Shown one piece after another: positions 26,639 to 35,399 of a DNA stretch of 64,000 nucleotides. A program made the position numbers and the translations under genes. The DNA comes from CAZNPL01 sp964574815 (GTDB taxonomy: Bacteria > Planctomycetota > Phycisphaerae > UBA1845). The stretch lies in the NCBI GenBank assembly GCA_964574815.1, contig CAZNPL010000020.1, forward strand, positions 1 through 64,000, given 5' to 3'. Each line of letters opens with the position of its first letter. The stretch's first letter is position 1. The notes beneath the pieces were generated by a model. That model did not search any database. It was not told the origin of the DNA and saw only the letters and a program-made list of their open reading frames with translations.

Positions 26639-28492
26639 TCACCCGCTGCGAACCGCCCTTTTGACTTCCTCGATGATCCCCGCCGCCGAAATGCCCTGCT
26701 CATCGAGCAACTCGGCCGGCGCCCCGCTCTTGGGCCGCTTCCTCACGGCCAGACAACGCACCTCCGCACGACCGCCAGCCAGTGCACGGCAAACCGCTTC
26801 GCCCACCCCGCCTTCGGCGTAATGGTCCTCGACCGTGATAATCAAACCCGTAGCACTCGCCGCTTCCCGCAACGTCTGCTCGTCCAACGGTTTGATCGAA
26901 TACAGGTCGATCACACGGACGCGAACGCCCTCATCCGCCAGACGAGTCTGCGCCTCCAGAGCCTCATGCACGGTGACCCCGGCCGCAACGACGGTCGCGC
27001 GATCCTCCGCGCTCTGCCGCAGCACTTTGCAGCCGCCGATCGGAAACGCCTCCTCATTCTCGTAAATCACCGGCGTCGCCCCGCGCATCGTCCGTAGGTA
27101 ACCGATTCCACGATGTTCCGCCATTGCCTCGACCAGCCGCTCCGTCGACACCGCATCGCACGGATGCAGAACCACACTGCCCGGAATCGTGCGAAACATG
27201 GCGACGTCTTCCAGCCCCATCTGCGACGGCCCGTCGCGACCGATCGCCACCCCCGCGTGCGAACCGACGAACTTGATGTTCGGATCGCTGTGCCGGCTCA
27301 TGCGAATCTGATCGAACGCCCGCGTCAAAAACGCGGCGAAGGTCGAAACGAACGGCATCCTCCCGCGCAGCGACAGCCCCAGCGCCACCCCGACCATATT
27401 CTGCTCGGCAATGTACATCTCGAAGAACCGATCGGGATGCTCGTCGCGGAAGAACTTCGACCGCGTCGAATTGCACACTTCCCCATCCAGTGCCACCAAT
27501 TCGGGAAATCGCGCCGCAATCCGGCACAAAGCGTTGCCGTACGCGTTCCGCGTCGCCACCTCGTCGCCGACCTCATAGCTCGGCGCGTCCGCCGCCCCGG
27601 CGCCCGCCCGTTCCGGCGCCTCGTCCACCGGTCTGGCAATCGTGCCGCGCACCGAACGATCCACCTCGCCGAGTTCACTCAGCGCCTGTTCAAGCTTCTC
27701 ATCATCCAGCGCCTTCCCATGCCAGCCCTTTTCACCCGCAAGAAACGAAACGCCCTGCCCCTTCAGCGTCTTGGCCACAATCATCACCGGCCGGTCGTCA
27801 ACGTCCGCCGCCGCCTCGTAAGCCGCGAGCACCTGCCCATGATCGTGCCCGTCCTCAACCACGATCGAGTGCCAACCGAACGCATCAACACGCCGCCGGT
27901 AAGCATCTAAATCATGTCCGTACATCGTCTCGCCGCGCTGACCGAGCCGATTGATATCAAGTATGCCGACCAGGTTCCCCAGCTTGTAATGCGCCGCAAG
28001 CTGCAGCGCCTCCCACTGCGAGCCTTCGGCCATCTCACTGTCGCCAAGCAGCACGTAAGTGCGATACGGCAGGCGGTCCAGGTAGGCGGCATTGAGTGCC
28101 ATCCCCACACCAATCGACAGTCCTTGACCAAGCGATCCGGTCGCCGCCTCCGCGAACCGAAATCGCGTCGTCGGATGCCCTTCCAATTGACTCCCAAACT
28201 GCCGGTAGGTCATCAACTCCTCTTCGGAAATCTGCCCCGCCGCCGCCCAAAGGGCGTACAGCAACGGCGACGCATGCCCCTTCGAGAATATCAGCCGATC
28301 GTTGTTGGACGCCTCCGGATTCTCCACGTCGAAGCGAAAGTGCCCCCCGAAGAACAGAGCCGCCATCAGCTCCACCGCCGACAGCGACGACGTCGGATGC
28401 CCCGACCCGGCCCGGCTGGTGCTTTTCAGGATCCAGTACCGCATCAATGTCGCGATACGCCGCAGATGTTCGTGCTGGTCCGACTGCGTCAT
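26639..28492 (-). CDS. tkt: Transketolase
   Basis: A 617-residue single-chain transketolase, shorter than the E. coli type. It transfers two-carbon units between sugar phosphates using thiamine diphosphate. AGSGHPTSSLSAVELM, the ThDP motif LGDSEMAEGSQWEAL, and the Pyr-domain AEQNMVGVALGLSLRG are present. It lies 26 bp after the GH15 gene and directly before the RpiB-Pgi fusion. No transaldolase gene is in the window. Confidence 0.94.
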   Translation of the reverse strand: MTQSDQHEHLRRIATLMRYWILKSTSRAGSGHPTSSLSAVELMAALFFGGHFRFDVENPEASNNDRLIFSKGHASPLLYALWAAAGQISEEELMTYRQFGSQLEGHPTTRFRFAEAATGSLGQGLSIGVGMALNAAYLDRLPYRTYVLLGDSEMAEGSQWEALQLAAHYKLGNLVGILDINRLGQRGETMYGHDLDAYRRRVDAFGWHSIVVEDGHDHGQVLAAYEAAADVDDRPVMIVAKTLKGQGVSFLAGEKGWHGKALDDEKLEQALSELGEVDRSVRGTIARPVDEAPERAGAGAADAPSYEVGDEVATRNAYGNALCRIAARFPELVALDGEVCNSTRSKFFRDEHPDRFFEMYIAEQNMVGVALGLSLRGRMPFVSTFAAFLTRAFDQIRMSRHSDPNIKFVGSHAGVAIGRDGPSQMGLEDVAMFRTIPGSVVLHPCDAVSTERLVEAMAEHRGIGYLRTMRGATPVIYENEEAFPIGGCKVLRQSAEDRATVVAAGVTVHEALEAQTRLADEGVRVRVIDLYSIKPLDEQTLREAASATGLIITVEDHYAEGGVGEAVCRALAGGRAEVRCLAVRKRPKSGAPAELLDEQGISAAGIIEEVKRAVRSG

Positions 28493-28518
28493 GTCGTTGT
28501 CTCCAAGACGACGTCCAT

Positions 28519-30375
28519 TCAGGCCCCGCGTCCCAGGTGCCGGTCCAGGTTGAACGCAGCGCTGATCAGCCCCAGATGCGTAAACCCCTGCGGAAAGTTC
28601 CCCAGAGCCTGCCCGCTGCTGCCCGTCTGCTCGGCATAAAGCCCCAGGTGGTTGGAATACCCGAGCATCTGCTCGAACAGCAGCCGCGCCTCATCCAGCC
28701 GGCGCGGATCACCCTGCCCGGCGCGCGTCAACGCCTCCACCAGCCAGAACGAGCACATGTTGAACGTGCCCTCCGATCCGGGAAGCCCGTCGTCGCACCC
28801 GGGCCGCTGTTGCCACCGGTAAAGCAACCCGTCCGAGAACAGCCCGTCCGCATTGATGGGCCGCATGATCGCGTCCAGCGTTCCCAGCATCTTCGGATCC
28901 GTCGGTGCCAGAAAGAACACCAGCGGCATGATCAGCAACGAACTGTCCAGGCACTCGCCTTCGTACGCCTGCATCATAGCCTGACGCTGCTCGTTCCAGC
29001 CGCGCCGCATGACCTCCTCATAGAGCTCGTTCCGCTTGCGCCGCCACCGCGCCTCATCCGCGGGAAACGACCGCTTGGCCGCCAGCCGCAAAGCGCGATC
29101 CAGCGCCACCCAGCACATCACCTTCGAGTAGACGAAATGACGCGGCTTGTCGCGGATCTCCCAGATGCTCGTGTCGGGCCGGTCGCAGTTGTCGCACACC
29201 CAGTCCGCCAGCGAACGAAGCTGGGCCCACGCATCATAGGAAATCTGCGTCCCGTACTTGTTGTACAGATAGACCGAGTCCATCAGCTCGCCATAGATGT
29301 CGAGCTGCAGCATCCCGTGGGCGGCGTTGCCGATCCGCACCGGCCGCGAACCCCGGTAGCCGCTGAGATGATCGAGCGTCATCTCTTCGAGGTCCGTGTG
29401 ACCGTCGATGCCGTACAGGGTCTGCAACGGTCCCACGCCGCCGCCTTCGGGCTCGTCGCACGCGTGACAGTACCGGGCGTCCAGCCAGCCCATGAACGCC
29501 CCGGCCTCCGAGGTGAACCCCAGCCGCAGCAGCGCATACAACGTGAACGCCGCGTCCCGAATCCACGTATACCGGTAATCCCAATTCCGCCCGCCGTCGA
29601 TCAGCGTCGGCAGACTTGTCGTCGGTGCGGCCACGATCGCGCCCGTCGGCTCGAAGGTCAGCAGCTTCAGCACCAGCGCCGAACGTCGCACCATCTCCCG
29701 CCAGCGACCCGTATACTGGCACTGACTCAGCCACTTCCGCCAGAACTCGACCGTATTCTCGAACAGCTCCTGGCTCTCGGCCTGCGAAGGGCAGCGCAGC
29801 TCCTCGTGCTCGCCCTGCTGTCGCAAAAGAAAGGTCGTCGTCTCGCCCTGCTCCAAATCGAACGTCGCCTCGACGCCGCCTTGCTCTGAACGCTTCAGCG
29901 GAACGTCCCCCAGAAGTCCCAGCCGCATCGCGCCCGCTTCGAACACCGCCCCGCGCTCGCCCACGTGCGCCTGATGCTCGCCCCGCGCATAGTCGAACGC
30001 CGGCCGACAGACCAAACGCAGCCTGACCCGGCCGCGCGACACGCGCACGCGCCGCACCAGATGATTCGCCCGGCTTTCCTCCGCGTACGTCACCGGCATG
30101 AAGTCCTGAACTTCCGCCACGCCCTCGGTTGATAGAAACCGCGAGACGAGCACGTTCGTATCCGGCCAGTAAAACTGTCGAAAAACGACCTCGTCGTTCT
30201 CGGCCGGCGCAATCTGAAACCGTCCGCCTTTCTCGTCATCGAGCAACGCCCCGAACACGCTCGGCGAATCGAAATGCGGCAGGCACAGCCAGTCGATCGA
30301 GCCGTTCGTGCCCACCAGCGCCGCAGTGCGCATGTTGCCGATGACCCCGTAATCCTCGATCGGGATGAACGTCAT
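28519..30375 (-). CDS. Glycoside hydrolase family 15 (glucoamylase/trehalase type)
   Basis: A 618-residue cytoplasmic GH15 enzyme. The N-terminal IEDYGVIGNMRTAALVGTNGSIDWLCLPHFDSPS is broken here only as motif pieces: IGNMRTAALV and SIDWLCLPHFDSP, both typical of the bacterial GH15 clade that includes trehalases. The (alpha/alpha)6 region has NWDYRYTWIRDAAFTLYAL, with a catalytic-acid region later. It releases glucose from trehalose or alpha-glucans, feeding the sugar-phosphate genes downstream. ATG 30375 overlaps the upstream glycosyltransferase stop (ATGA). Confidence 0.9.
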   Translation of the reverse strand: MTFIPIEDYGVIGNMRTAALVGTNGSIDWLCLPHFDSPSVFGALLDDEKGGRFQIAPAENDEVVFRQFYWPDTNVLVSRFLSTEGVAEVQDFMPVTYAEESRANHLVRRVRVSRGRVRLRLVCRPAFDYARGEHQAHVGERGAVFEAGAMRLGLLGDVPLKRSEQGGVEATFDLEQGETTTFLLRQQGEHEELRCPSQAESQELFENTVEFWRKWLSQCQYTGRWREMVRRSALVLKLLTFEPTGAIVAAPTTSLPTLIDGGRNWDYRYTWIRDAAFTLYALLRLGFTSEAGAFMGWLDARYCHACDEPEGGGVGPLQTLYGIDGHTDLEEMTLDHLSGYRGSRPVRIGNAAHGMLQLDIYGELMDSVYLYNKYGTQISYDAWAQLRSLADWVCDNCDRPDTSIWEIRDKPRHFVYSKVMCWVALDRALRLAAKRSFPADEARWRRKRNELYEEVMRRGWNEQRQAMMQAYEGECLDSSLLIMPLVFFLAPTDPKMLGTLDAIMRPINADGLFSDGLLYRWQQRPGCDDGLPGSEGTFNMCSFWLVEALTRAGQGDPRRLDEARLLFEQMLGYSNHLGLYAEQTGSSGQALGNFPQGFTHLGLISAAFNLDRHLGRGA

Positions 30376-31226
30376 GAAAAAAGCCTTTTCGCCCTTGAAA
30401 CGAACGAAACATTCCAGTCCCGCACGACGCGCCCCAACGATGACGCCGTACTCTTCACACGCAACGCCGGCCGCTCAACGAACCCGACACGCAACTGCTG
30501 TTCACGCCACGAAGCAATCCGCGCCGGAGCCACGCCCAGCACAAACGCCGCCACGCACAGTTGATTGACCAGCGTCGTCCGCAACGCCCCGCGAACCACC
30601 CATCGCCGGGCCGACGTCGTCGCAGGCGCAGGCGCAATTTCGACTCGACCCATCCTGCCGGCACGGCGCACCAGATCGAAATCCTCCATAATCGGCAGAT
30701 CGCGAAAGCCCCCGAGCGCGTCGAACGTACTGCGTCGCAGAAACAGCCCCTGGTCGCCGTAAGGCAGCCCCAACAGACGACACCGCACGGCCACGAGCCG
30801 CTCTACAGCCCTCAACGCAATGGTCCGCACATCCAATCGAAACAAAAATGCACCCAACACGACGTTCGACCCCGCCAGCACGCGCCGCACGTATTGCTCG
30901 AAGCCCGTCGGAAGAAGCGTATCCGCGTGGAGAAACAACAGCGTTTCACCTCGCCCCACCGCCGCCCCGGCGTTCATCTGCCGCCCCCGCCCCGGTTCCG
31001 ATTCGATGACCCGAGCACCGAGGCCCTCGGCGATCGCCACCGTGTCGTCCCGGCTGCCGCCGTCCACAACGACGATCTCGACCCCGTCGGCCGCTTGCAC
31101 TCGAGCAATCGTCCGGCCGATGAAGCCCGCCTCATTCAGCGTCGGAATAACCGCCGACAGTGTCGCGCCACGGGCAATGGTCGCAGCACCCTCGACCGCC
31201 GACTCGCCCGACGGTTTTGCCCGCAC
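30372..31226 (-). CDS. Glycosyltransferase family 2, TIGR04283-like
   Basis: A 284-residue GT-A enzyme. LSAVIPTLNEAG, VVDGGSRDDT, GRGRQMNAGA and LLFLHADTLLP identify the TIGR04283 group (named rSAM/selenodomain-associated transferase 2). GTG 31226 is chosen: GGAG lies just upstream and it starts right after the upstream stop (TAA 31238-31240). The longer frame to 31352 would overlap that gene by over 100 bp. Its stop overlaps the GH15 start (ATGA). The acceptor is unknown. Confidence 0.85.
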   Translation of the reverse strand: MRAKPSGESAVEGAATIARGATLSAVIPTLNEAGFIGRTIARVQAADGVEIVVVDGGSRDDTVAIAEGLGARVIESEPGRGRQMNAGAAVGRGETLLFLHADTLLPTGFEQYVRRVLAGSNVVLGAFLFRLDVRTIALRAVERLVAVRCRLLGLPYGDQGLFLRRSTFDALGGFRDLPIMEDFDLVRRAGRMGRVEIAPAPATTSARRWVVRGALRTTLVNQLCVAAFVLGVAPARIASWREQQLRVGFVERPALRVKSTASSLGRVVRDWNVSFVSRAKRLFS

Positions 31227-31237
31227 CTGCTCCGGTC

Positions 31238-31975
31238 TTACCGGCGCCACGCAAGCACTTTTTTGAACAGCTTCGCGACCGCCGGCGTGAGCCGCGCCCG
31301 CCGCTGTGCATCGGCCGCCTTCTTGATGGCTTCCGCCTGTGTCGGATAACAATGGATCGTCTCCGCGAGCTTCCCGATCCCGGCGCCCGCCGTCATCGCC
31401 GCCGTGATCTCCGAGATCATCTCGCCCGCATGCCGCGCGACCAGCGTCGCGCCCAGAATCGTGTCTTTGCCCTTTCGCGTATGAACCTTCAGAAAGCCGT
31501 CTCCCTCGCCGATGAACACGTCCACCCCGAGTTCGCGAAACCGCGCCGCCGAGTCATGGTGACTGAGCTGCGATCGCAGGCGTCGCATCCGTCCCATCAC
31601 GGCCCCGAAATCCAGCGAAACGCCCTCCGGCACATGAACGCCGAAACGCCTCGCGTCGCGCGCCTCATGCACGGCGCGGGCACACCGAATCAGAGCCTTC
31701 GACGGAACGCACCCGACGTTCAGACAGTCGCCGCCCATCAGGCCGCGTTCAACCAGCGCGACTTTCGCGCCCAGACCCGCCGCACCGGCCGCCGTCACCA
31801 GTCCCGCCGTCCCTGCCCCGATCACCACCAGGTTGTAACGCCCCGACGGCTCGGGATTCGTCCAGTCCGGCGGATGAACGTGCTCCACAAGCCGGCGATT
31901 ATGATCGTCCGCCGGCCGGGTCGCCGACAGCGATTCGACAACGCCCGTCTCAGGAGCTGTAACAGCCATAACCAT
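31238..31975 (-). CDS. Mercuric reductase-like flavoprotein lacking its central domain
   Basis: 245 residues against ~500 for pyridine nucleotide-disulfide oxidoreductases. The N-terminal FAD part is intact (NLVVIGAGTAGLVTAAGAA, redox GGDCLNVGCVPSK). Near residues 156-161 the sequence passes straight into the C-terminal dimerisation domain (FLKVHTRKGKDTILGATLV, HCYPTQAEAIKKAAD). The NAD(P)-binding domain and the rest of the FAD domain, about 230-250 residues, are absent while the frame is kept, an internal deletion near 31493-31510. It is unlikely to be an active NAD(P)H-linked reductase. GGAAAGG precedes ATG 31975. It lies between the VTT-DUF547 and glycosyltransferase genes. Confidence 0.8.
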   Translation of the reverse strand: MVMAVTAPETGVVESLSATRPADDHNRRLVEHVHPPDWTNPEPSGRYNLVVIGAGTAGLVTAAGAAGLGAKVALVERGLMGGDCLNVGCVPSKALIRCARAVHEARDARRFGVHVPEGVSLDFGAVMGRMRRLRSQLSHHDSAARFRELGVDVFIGEGDGFLKVHTRKGKDTILGATLVARHAGEMISEITAAMTAGAGIGKLAETIHCYPTQAEAIKKAADAQRRARLTPAVAKLFKKVLAWRR

Positions 31976-32103
31976 CGATCCTTTCCACAACCCGACGCCA
32001 CGAGTGCGTCGAGTACCCCACTGCTCTGCAAGTGTGCCCCTGCTCTTGAGCGGTGGCCGTCAGGCAGCGCCGACACGCGCCGCACCACTCGCAACACCGC
32101 ACC

Positions 32104-33777
32104 TCACCGCGGCTCCCTGTTCTCCTTGCTGTTCAAATCCCAGTCATACTCCAGCCACTCGATCCGAGGCGTGCGCCCCTCTTTCAGCGCCCGCTCCAGC
32201 CCCGCCGAATAGCGCGCCGCATACTCCAGCACCGACCCCGCCGCCTGCTCGAAGTCGCCGCCGTACCAATCGTACAGCGGCGTCAGATGCACCGTGTTCT
32301 TATCCGACTCGAAGCGAAACCACGTGTCATGGTTATGCACATATGAAGTCTGATCTTCGAGCTGCGCATCCAACCGGACCGCAACGAACGCCTCCGTTCG
32401 CAGCGGCGGGCAACCGACCGCCGCGCACACGAGCGCAAAGTGAATCCGCGGCTCCTTGAACTTGGGCCGGATCTGCTCGTGCTCGATCTGGTTCAAGCTC
32501 CACGTGTGCTTTCCAATGTTCCAGCGCACGTGCTCCCAACGCTTGTCCGCCGGAATGTCCGTGATCGACTGCAGCTTGCCTTCGTTCCAGTAGTCCAGAA
32601 TCAGCCGAAGCGTGAACGCATTGTACGCATTGATCAGCAGTGCCAGCTTTTCGTCCCGTCCCAGTTTGCCGAACGGCGCATCGCCCACGGCCGCGATATA
32701 GCGGTCCAGCGCGTCCGCATCCTTGCGCAGCGCCACGTAATCCACCCAGCCGGCCTCATCAACGTGCTTGCGCACCAGCCGATCGAAAACGCCGTGGTCG
32801 AAACTCGGCCCGGCAGGCTTTTCCGCGTAAGCCTCCTGCATCGCCACCGGCGGCGGCCCGAACAACCGCGCGATCCGCCCTTGATACACCGTAGCGCAAG
32901 CCGCAACGGCCATCATCACCACCGCCACCCCCGCCAGAAGCGTCACCCGCCACGACCAGCCCCTTGCGGCGTCCGGCGCCGCTGCCTCCTCCTGATCGGC
33001 CTCTTCTTTTGCCATGATCTCTGTCTGCTCCGCCATCCGCCGCCGCGCCAGTTTCGACAGATAAACCGTCAGCACTGCTGTGGCCACCAGCCCGATGGCC
33101 AGCAGCCCCCAGCGCCCGTAATCCACGGACGTCGCCCCCCCGGCCGCCTCGAGACCCTCGCGCGACACGTACCCGATGTACACATACAAGAACGTCCCCG
33201 GCAGCATCGTCACCCAGCTCGTGAGCACCGTCTGCCAGAATCCGATCCCCGTGATCCCGTACAAATAATTCTGCACATTGAACGGCACCGCCGGTGACAA
33301 CCGCAGCAACGCGACGATCTTCCAGCCACCCTGCGTCACGGCACGATCCACCGCCCCGGCCTTCGGGTTCCGCCGCACCTTGCGCGCCACCGCCTCGCGA
33401 GCGCCGTATCGCGCGATCAAAAACGCCAGCGCCGCGCCGACCGTCGACCCGACAGAAGCCGTCACCGTCCCCCACAGCAAACCGAAAAAGACGCCGGAAG
33501 CAACCGTCAACACCGAACCCGGCGCAAGCAGCACCGTGGCCACCGCGTAGATCGCCCCGAACACGATCGGCCCGGCTGCTCCGATCTCGTTCAGCCAACC
33601 CTCGAGCGCGCGGATCCCTCTACCCAACGGCAGCGCGCGCATCAGGACCAGCAGGGCCAAAAGGATCAGGCTGACCGAAATCCACTTGACAATCGAGGCA
33701 ATCTGATCAGCTCGACGCTCGGCCTGCGAGCGTTCCTGTCCGTAGGCTGGCATCGTCGCCGTCTGCGAATCGCTCAT
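32104..33777 (-). CDS. TVP38/TMEM64 (VTT) - DUF547 fusion membrane protein
   Basis: 557 residues. The N-terminal half has a hydrophobic segment (about 31-48) and a VTT/SNARE-associated-type domain with family motifs (TVLLAPGSVLTVASGVFFG, LLRLSPAVPFNVQNYLYG). After a charged linker and another membrane segment (about 280-300), the C-terminal ~240 residues form DUF547 (KLALLINAYNAFTLRLILD, HFALVCAAVGCPPLRTEAF). The two domains often occur as neighbours, here joined. First gene of a minus-strand run with the truncated flavoprotein; function unknown. Confidence 0.85.
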   Translation of the reverse strand: MSDSQTATMPAYGQERSQAERRADQIASIVKWISVSLILLALLVLMRALPLGRGIRALEGWLNEIGAAGPIVFGAIYAVATVLLAPGSVLTVASGVFFGLLWGTVTASVGSTVGAALAFLIARYGAREAVARKVRRNPKAGAVDRAVTQGGWKIVALLRLSPAVPFNVQNYLYGITGIGFWQTVLTSWVTMLPGTFLYVYIGYVSREGLEAAGGATSVDYGRWGLLAIGLVATAVLTVYLSKLARRRMAEQTEIMAKEEADQEEAAAPDAARGWSWRVTLLAGVAVVMMAVAACATVYQGRIARLFGPPPVAMQEAYAEKPAGPSFDHGVFDRLVRKHVDEAGWVDYVALRKDADALDRYIAAVGDAPFGKLGRDEKLALLINAYNAFTLRLILDYWNEGKLQSITDIPADKRWEHVRWNIGKHTWSLNQIEHEQIRPKFKEPRIHFALVCAAVGCPPLRTEAFVAVRLDAQLEDQTSYVHNHDTWFRFESDKNTVHLTPLYDWYGGDFEQAAGSVLEYAARYSAGLERALKEGRTPRIEWLEYDWDLNSKENREPR

Positions 33778-33864
33778 CGAGTGCTCCCGTCGATGCGAGG
33801 CAGGCCGGCGCCTTCACCCGGCGACCACCGTCCGCACGATAGATCCTGTCGGCGAGCCGTTGAT

Positions 33865-33909
33865 GGATACCACTGGTCCGCCTCAGGCGGATCCGCCAGT
33901 GTTTGGCCG
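33865..33909. repeat. Palindromic interspersed repeat, family A, copy 3
   Basis: CACTGGTCCGCCTCAGGCGG followed by ATCCGCCAGTGTTTGGCC, the best-preserved copy. It lies between the OsmC gene end and the VTT-DUF547 gene start. Confidence 0.75.
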
Positions 33910-33940
33910 TCTTGAAGGGCGTATTGAGACAGGTTCTAAT

Positions 33941-34369
33941 CTAAACCCGGGCGGTAAGCTTCGTCTCCAGCTTGATCTCCGTTCCCTTGAGCGCCTTCGA
34001 CACCGGGCACGCCGCGTCCGCCTTCTCCGCCAGCTCTCGAAACTCGGCCTCATCCACGTCCGCCACGTCGCAGGCGGTTCTCAACGTGATCGAGGTAATA
34101 TCAAAACTCCCGTCGCTCACGTCCAATTCCAGGTCCGCGGTCGTGTCGATCCGGCTGAACATCCGCCCCGCGTCCTCCAGCACCTTCGACAGAATGATCG
34201 TAAAGCACGAAGAGATCGCCGCCGCGGTCAGTTCCTCCGGGTTCGTCACCTTTCCCTCCTTGACCTTGGGCGCCACCGTACCGGCGACGGCGTTCGTCCC
34301 CACGGAAAACACGCCCTTGCCGCCCTTGAATCCGCCTTCCCATCTTGTCTCCGCCGTGTAGGTCGCCAT
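33941..34369 (-). CDS. OsmC/Ohr-family thiol peroxidase
   Basis: A 142-residue OsmC-fold protein that reduces organic hydroperoxides with two cysteines, seen here in ISSCFTIILS (residue ~55) and AACPVSKAL (~120). Length and the N-terminal TRWEGGFKGGKG match the OsmC branch. ATG 34369 has AAAGGAC upstream. It stands alone between repeat DNA and a SpoIIE-type phosphatase gene; cytoplasmic, oxidative-stress defence. Confidence 0.9.
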   Translation of the reverse strand: MATYTAETRWEGGFKGGKGVFSVGTNAVAGTVAPKVKEGKVTNPEELTAAAISSCFTIILSKVLEDAGRMFSRIDTTADLELDVSDGSFDITSITLRTACDVADVDEAEFRELAEKADAACPVSKALKGTEIKLETKLTARV

Positions 34370-34556
34370 AAGTATGTCGTCCTTTCATGTAAGAGAGAAC
34401 GGCCCCCATTGCTGAACCGTGTCCACGCACCGCGACCGCGGTCCCGGTCTTCCGGCCCTCTACTCTCGGAAATCTTGGCGCCGGCGACTGACGAGCGTGT
34501 AAAGCCGGCCTTAATTGTCCGTCATGCGCCGCGACCCGCCGATGTGTGCCCTGCCC

Positions 34557-35354
34557 TCAATCGACTTGAACCGCAATCAACGTAACGTCGTCATGACCGA
34601 GCTCACCCCCGGTCCATTCCCCAAGCTTTCCCAGCACCAGTGATTTGACGTCCATCGCGCTCCGCGCGCCGGGCTCCGCCAGCGTCGCAAGAAGGTGTTC
34701 GGTCCCGAACGGCGTTCCATCCGCCCCGGGCGCTTCGACCACACCGTCGCTGAACAACAGCAACTGGTCCCCCGCCGCCAGCGACGCCTCACCCATGTCG
34801 TAGTGAACGTCCGGATCGATACCCAAAGGAAAGTTCCCCGGGCGACCGCTCGATAGCCCGAGTTCGCGCCACGGCCCGCCGCCCCGGCGAACCAGCATCG
34901 GAGGATGTCCGGCATAGCAGTAGTACACGTGTCGCAGGTCGGCATAGTACGAAAGGACGACCGCGGTCGTAAGAGCGGACAACCCGCGGGTACGCACACA
35001 TTCGTTCAGGTCCGAAACCATACCCGGCAGGTCCGGATCGTCCAGGCGGTCGGCCATTTCCCGGTAGAACCATTGACTCACCTGAGCCACCTGATCGCCG
35101 TGCCCGGCGACGTCCGCCAGCAGCAGCCGCTTCACGCGATCATGGCTGCAGACCGAAAAGTAGTAGACGTCGCCGCCCCTGCCGCCTTCACAGGCGTGGG
35201 AATAGAGGCTGGCGCACAGCCCGCTTGCGCAAACGTCCAGGTCGGCGTTCCGGATGCCGCCCCAGACCTCCGCGCACTGCAGGCGGTGCGCCTCGCCTGT
35301 CATGCGCCCGTTCGTGCTCGTGGGCCGTTTGATCATCTTCAACATCAACTCCAT
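34557..35354 (-). CDS. SpoIIE-type PP2C phosphatase
   Basis: A 265-residue PPM-family serine phosphatase of the SpoIIE/RsbU group, likely acting in partner-switching regulation. Metal-binding acids appear in GGDVYYF, LLLADVAGHG and LLLFSDGVVEAPG, and the C-terminal GHDDVTLIAVQ closes the fold. No sensor or membrane domain is fused. ATG 35354 is used; ATG 35336 is possible. No anti-sigma or antagonist gene lies nearby. Confidence 0.87.
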   Translation of the reverse strand: MELMLKMIKRPTSTNGRMTGEAHRLQCAEVWGGIRNADLDVCASGLCASLYSHACEGGRGGDVYYFSVCSHDRVKRLLLADVAGHGDQVAQVSQWFYREMADRLDDPDLPGMVSDLNECVRTRGLSALTTAVVLSYYADLRHVYYCYAGHPPMLVRRGGGPWRELGLSSGRPGNFPLGIDPDVHYDMGEASLAAGDQLLLFSDGVVEAPGADGTPFGTEHLLATLAEPGARSAMDVKSLVLGKLGEWTGGELGHDDVTLIAVQVD

Positions 35355-35399
35355 CCCAGGAAACCAGACCGACCCGCCGTTTATTCCCGGCCCTCAGAA

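Noticed and set aside
28096..29889. 597-codon plus-strand frame opposite tkt and GH15
   Set aside because: Covers parts of two unrelated enzymes on the other strand; no recognisable domain.
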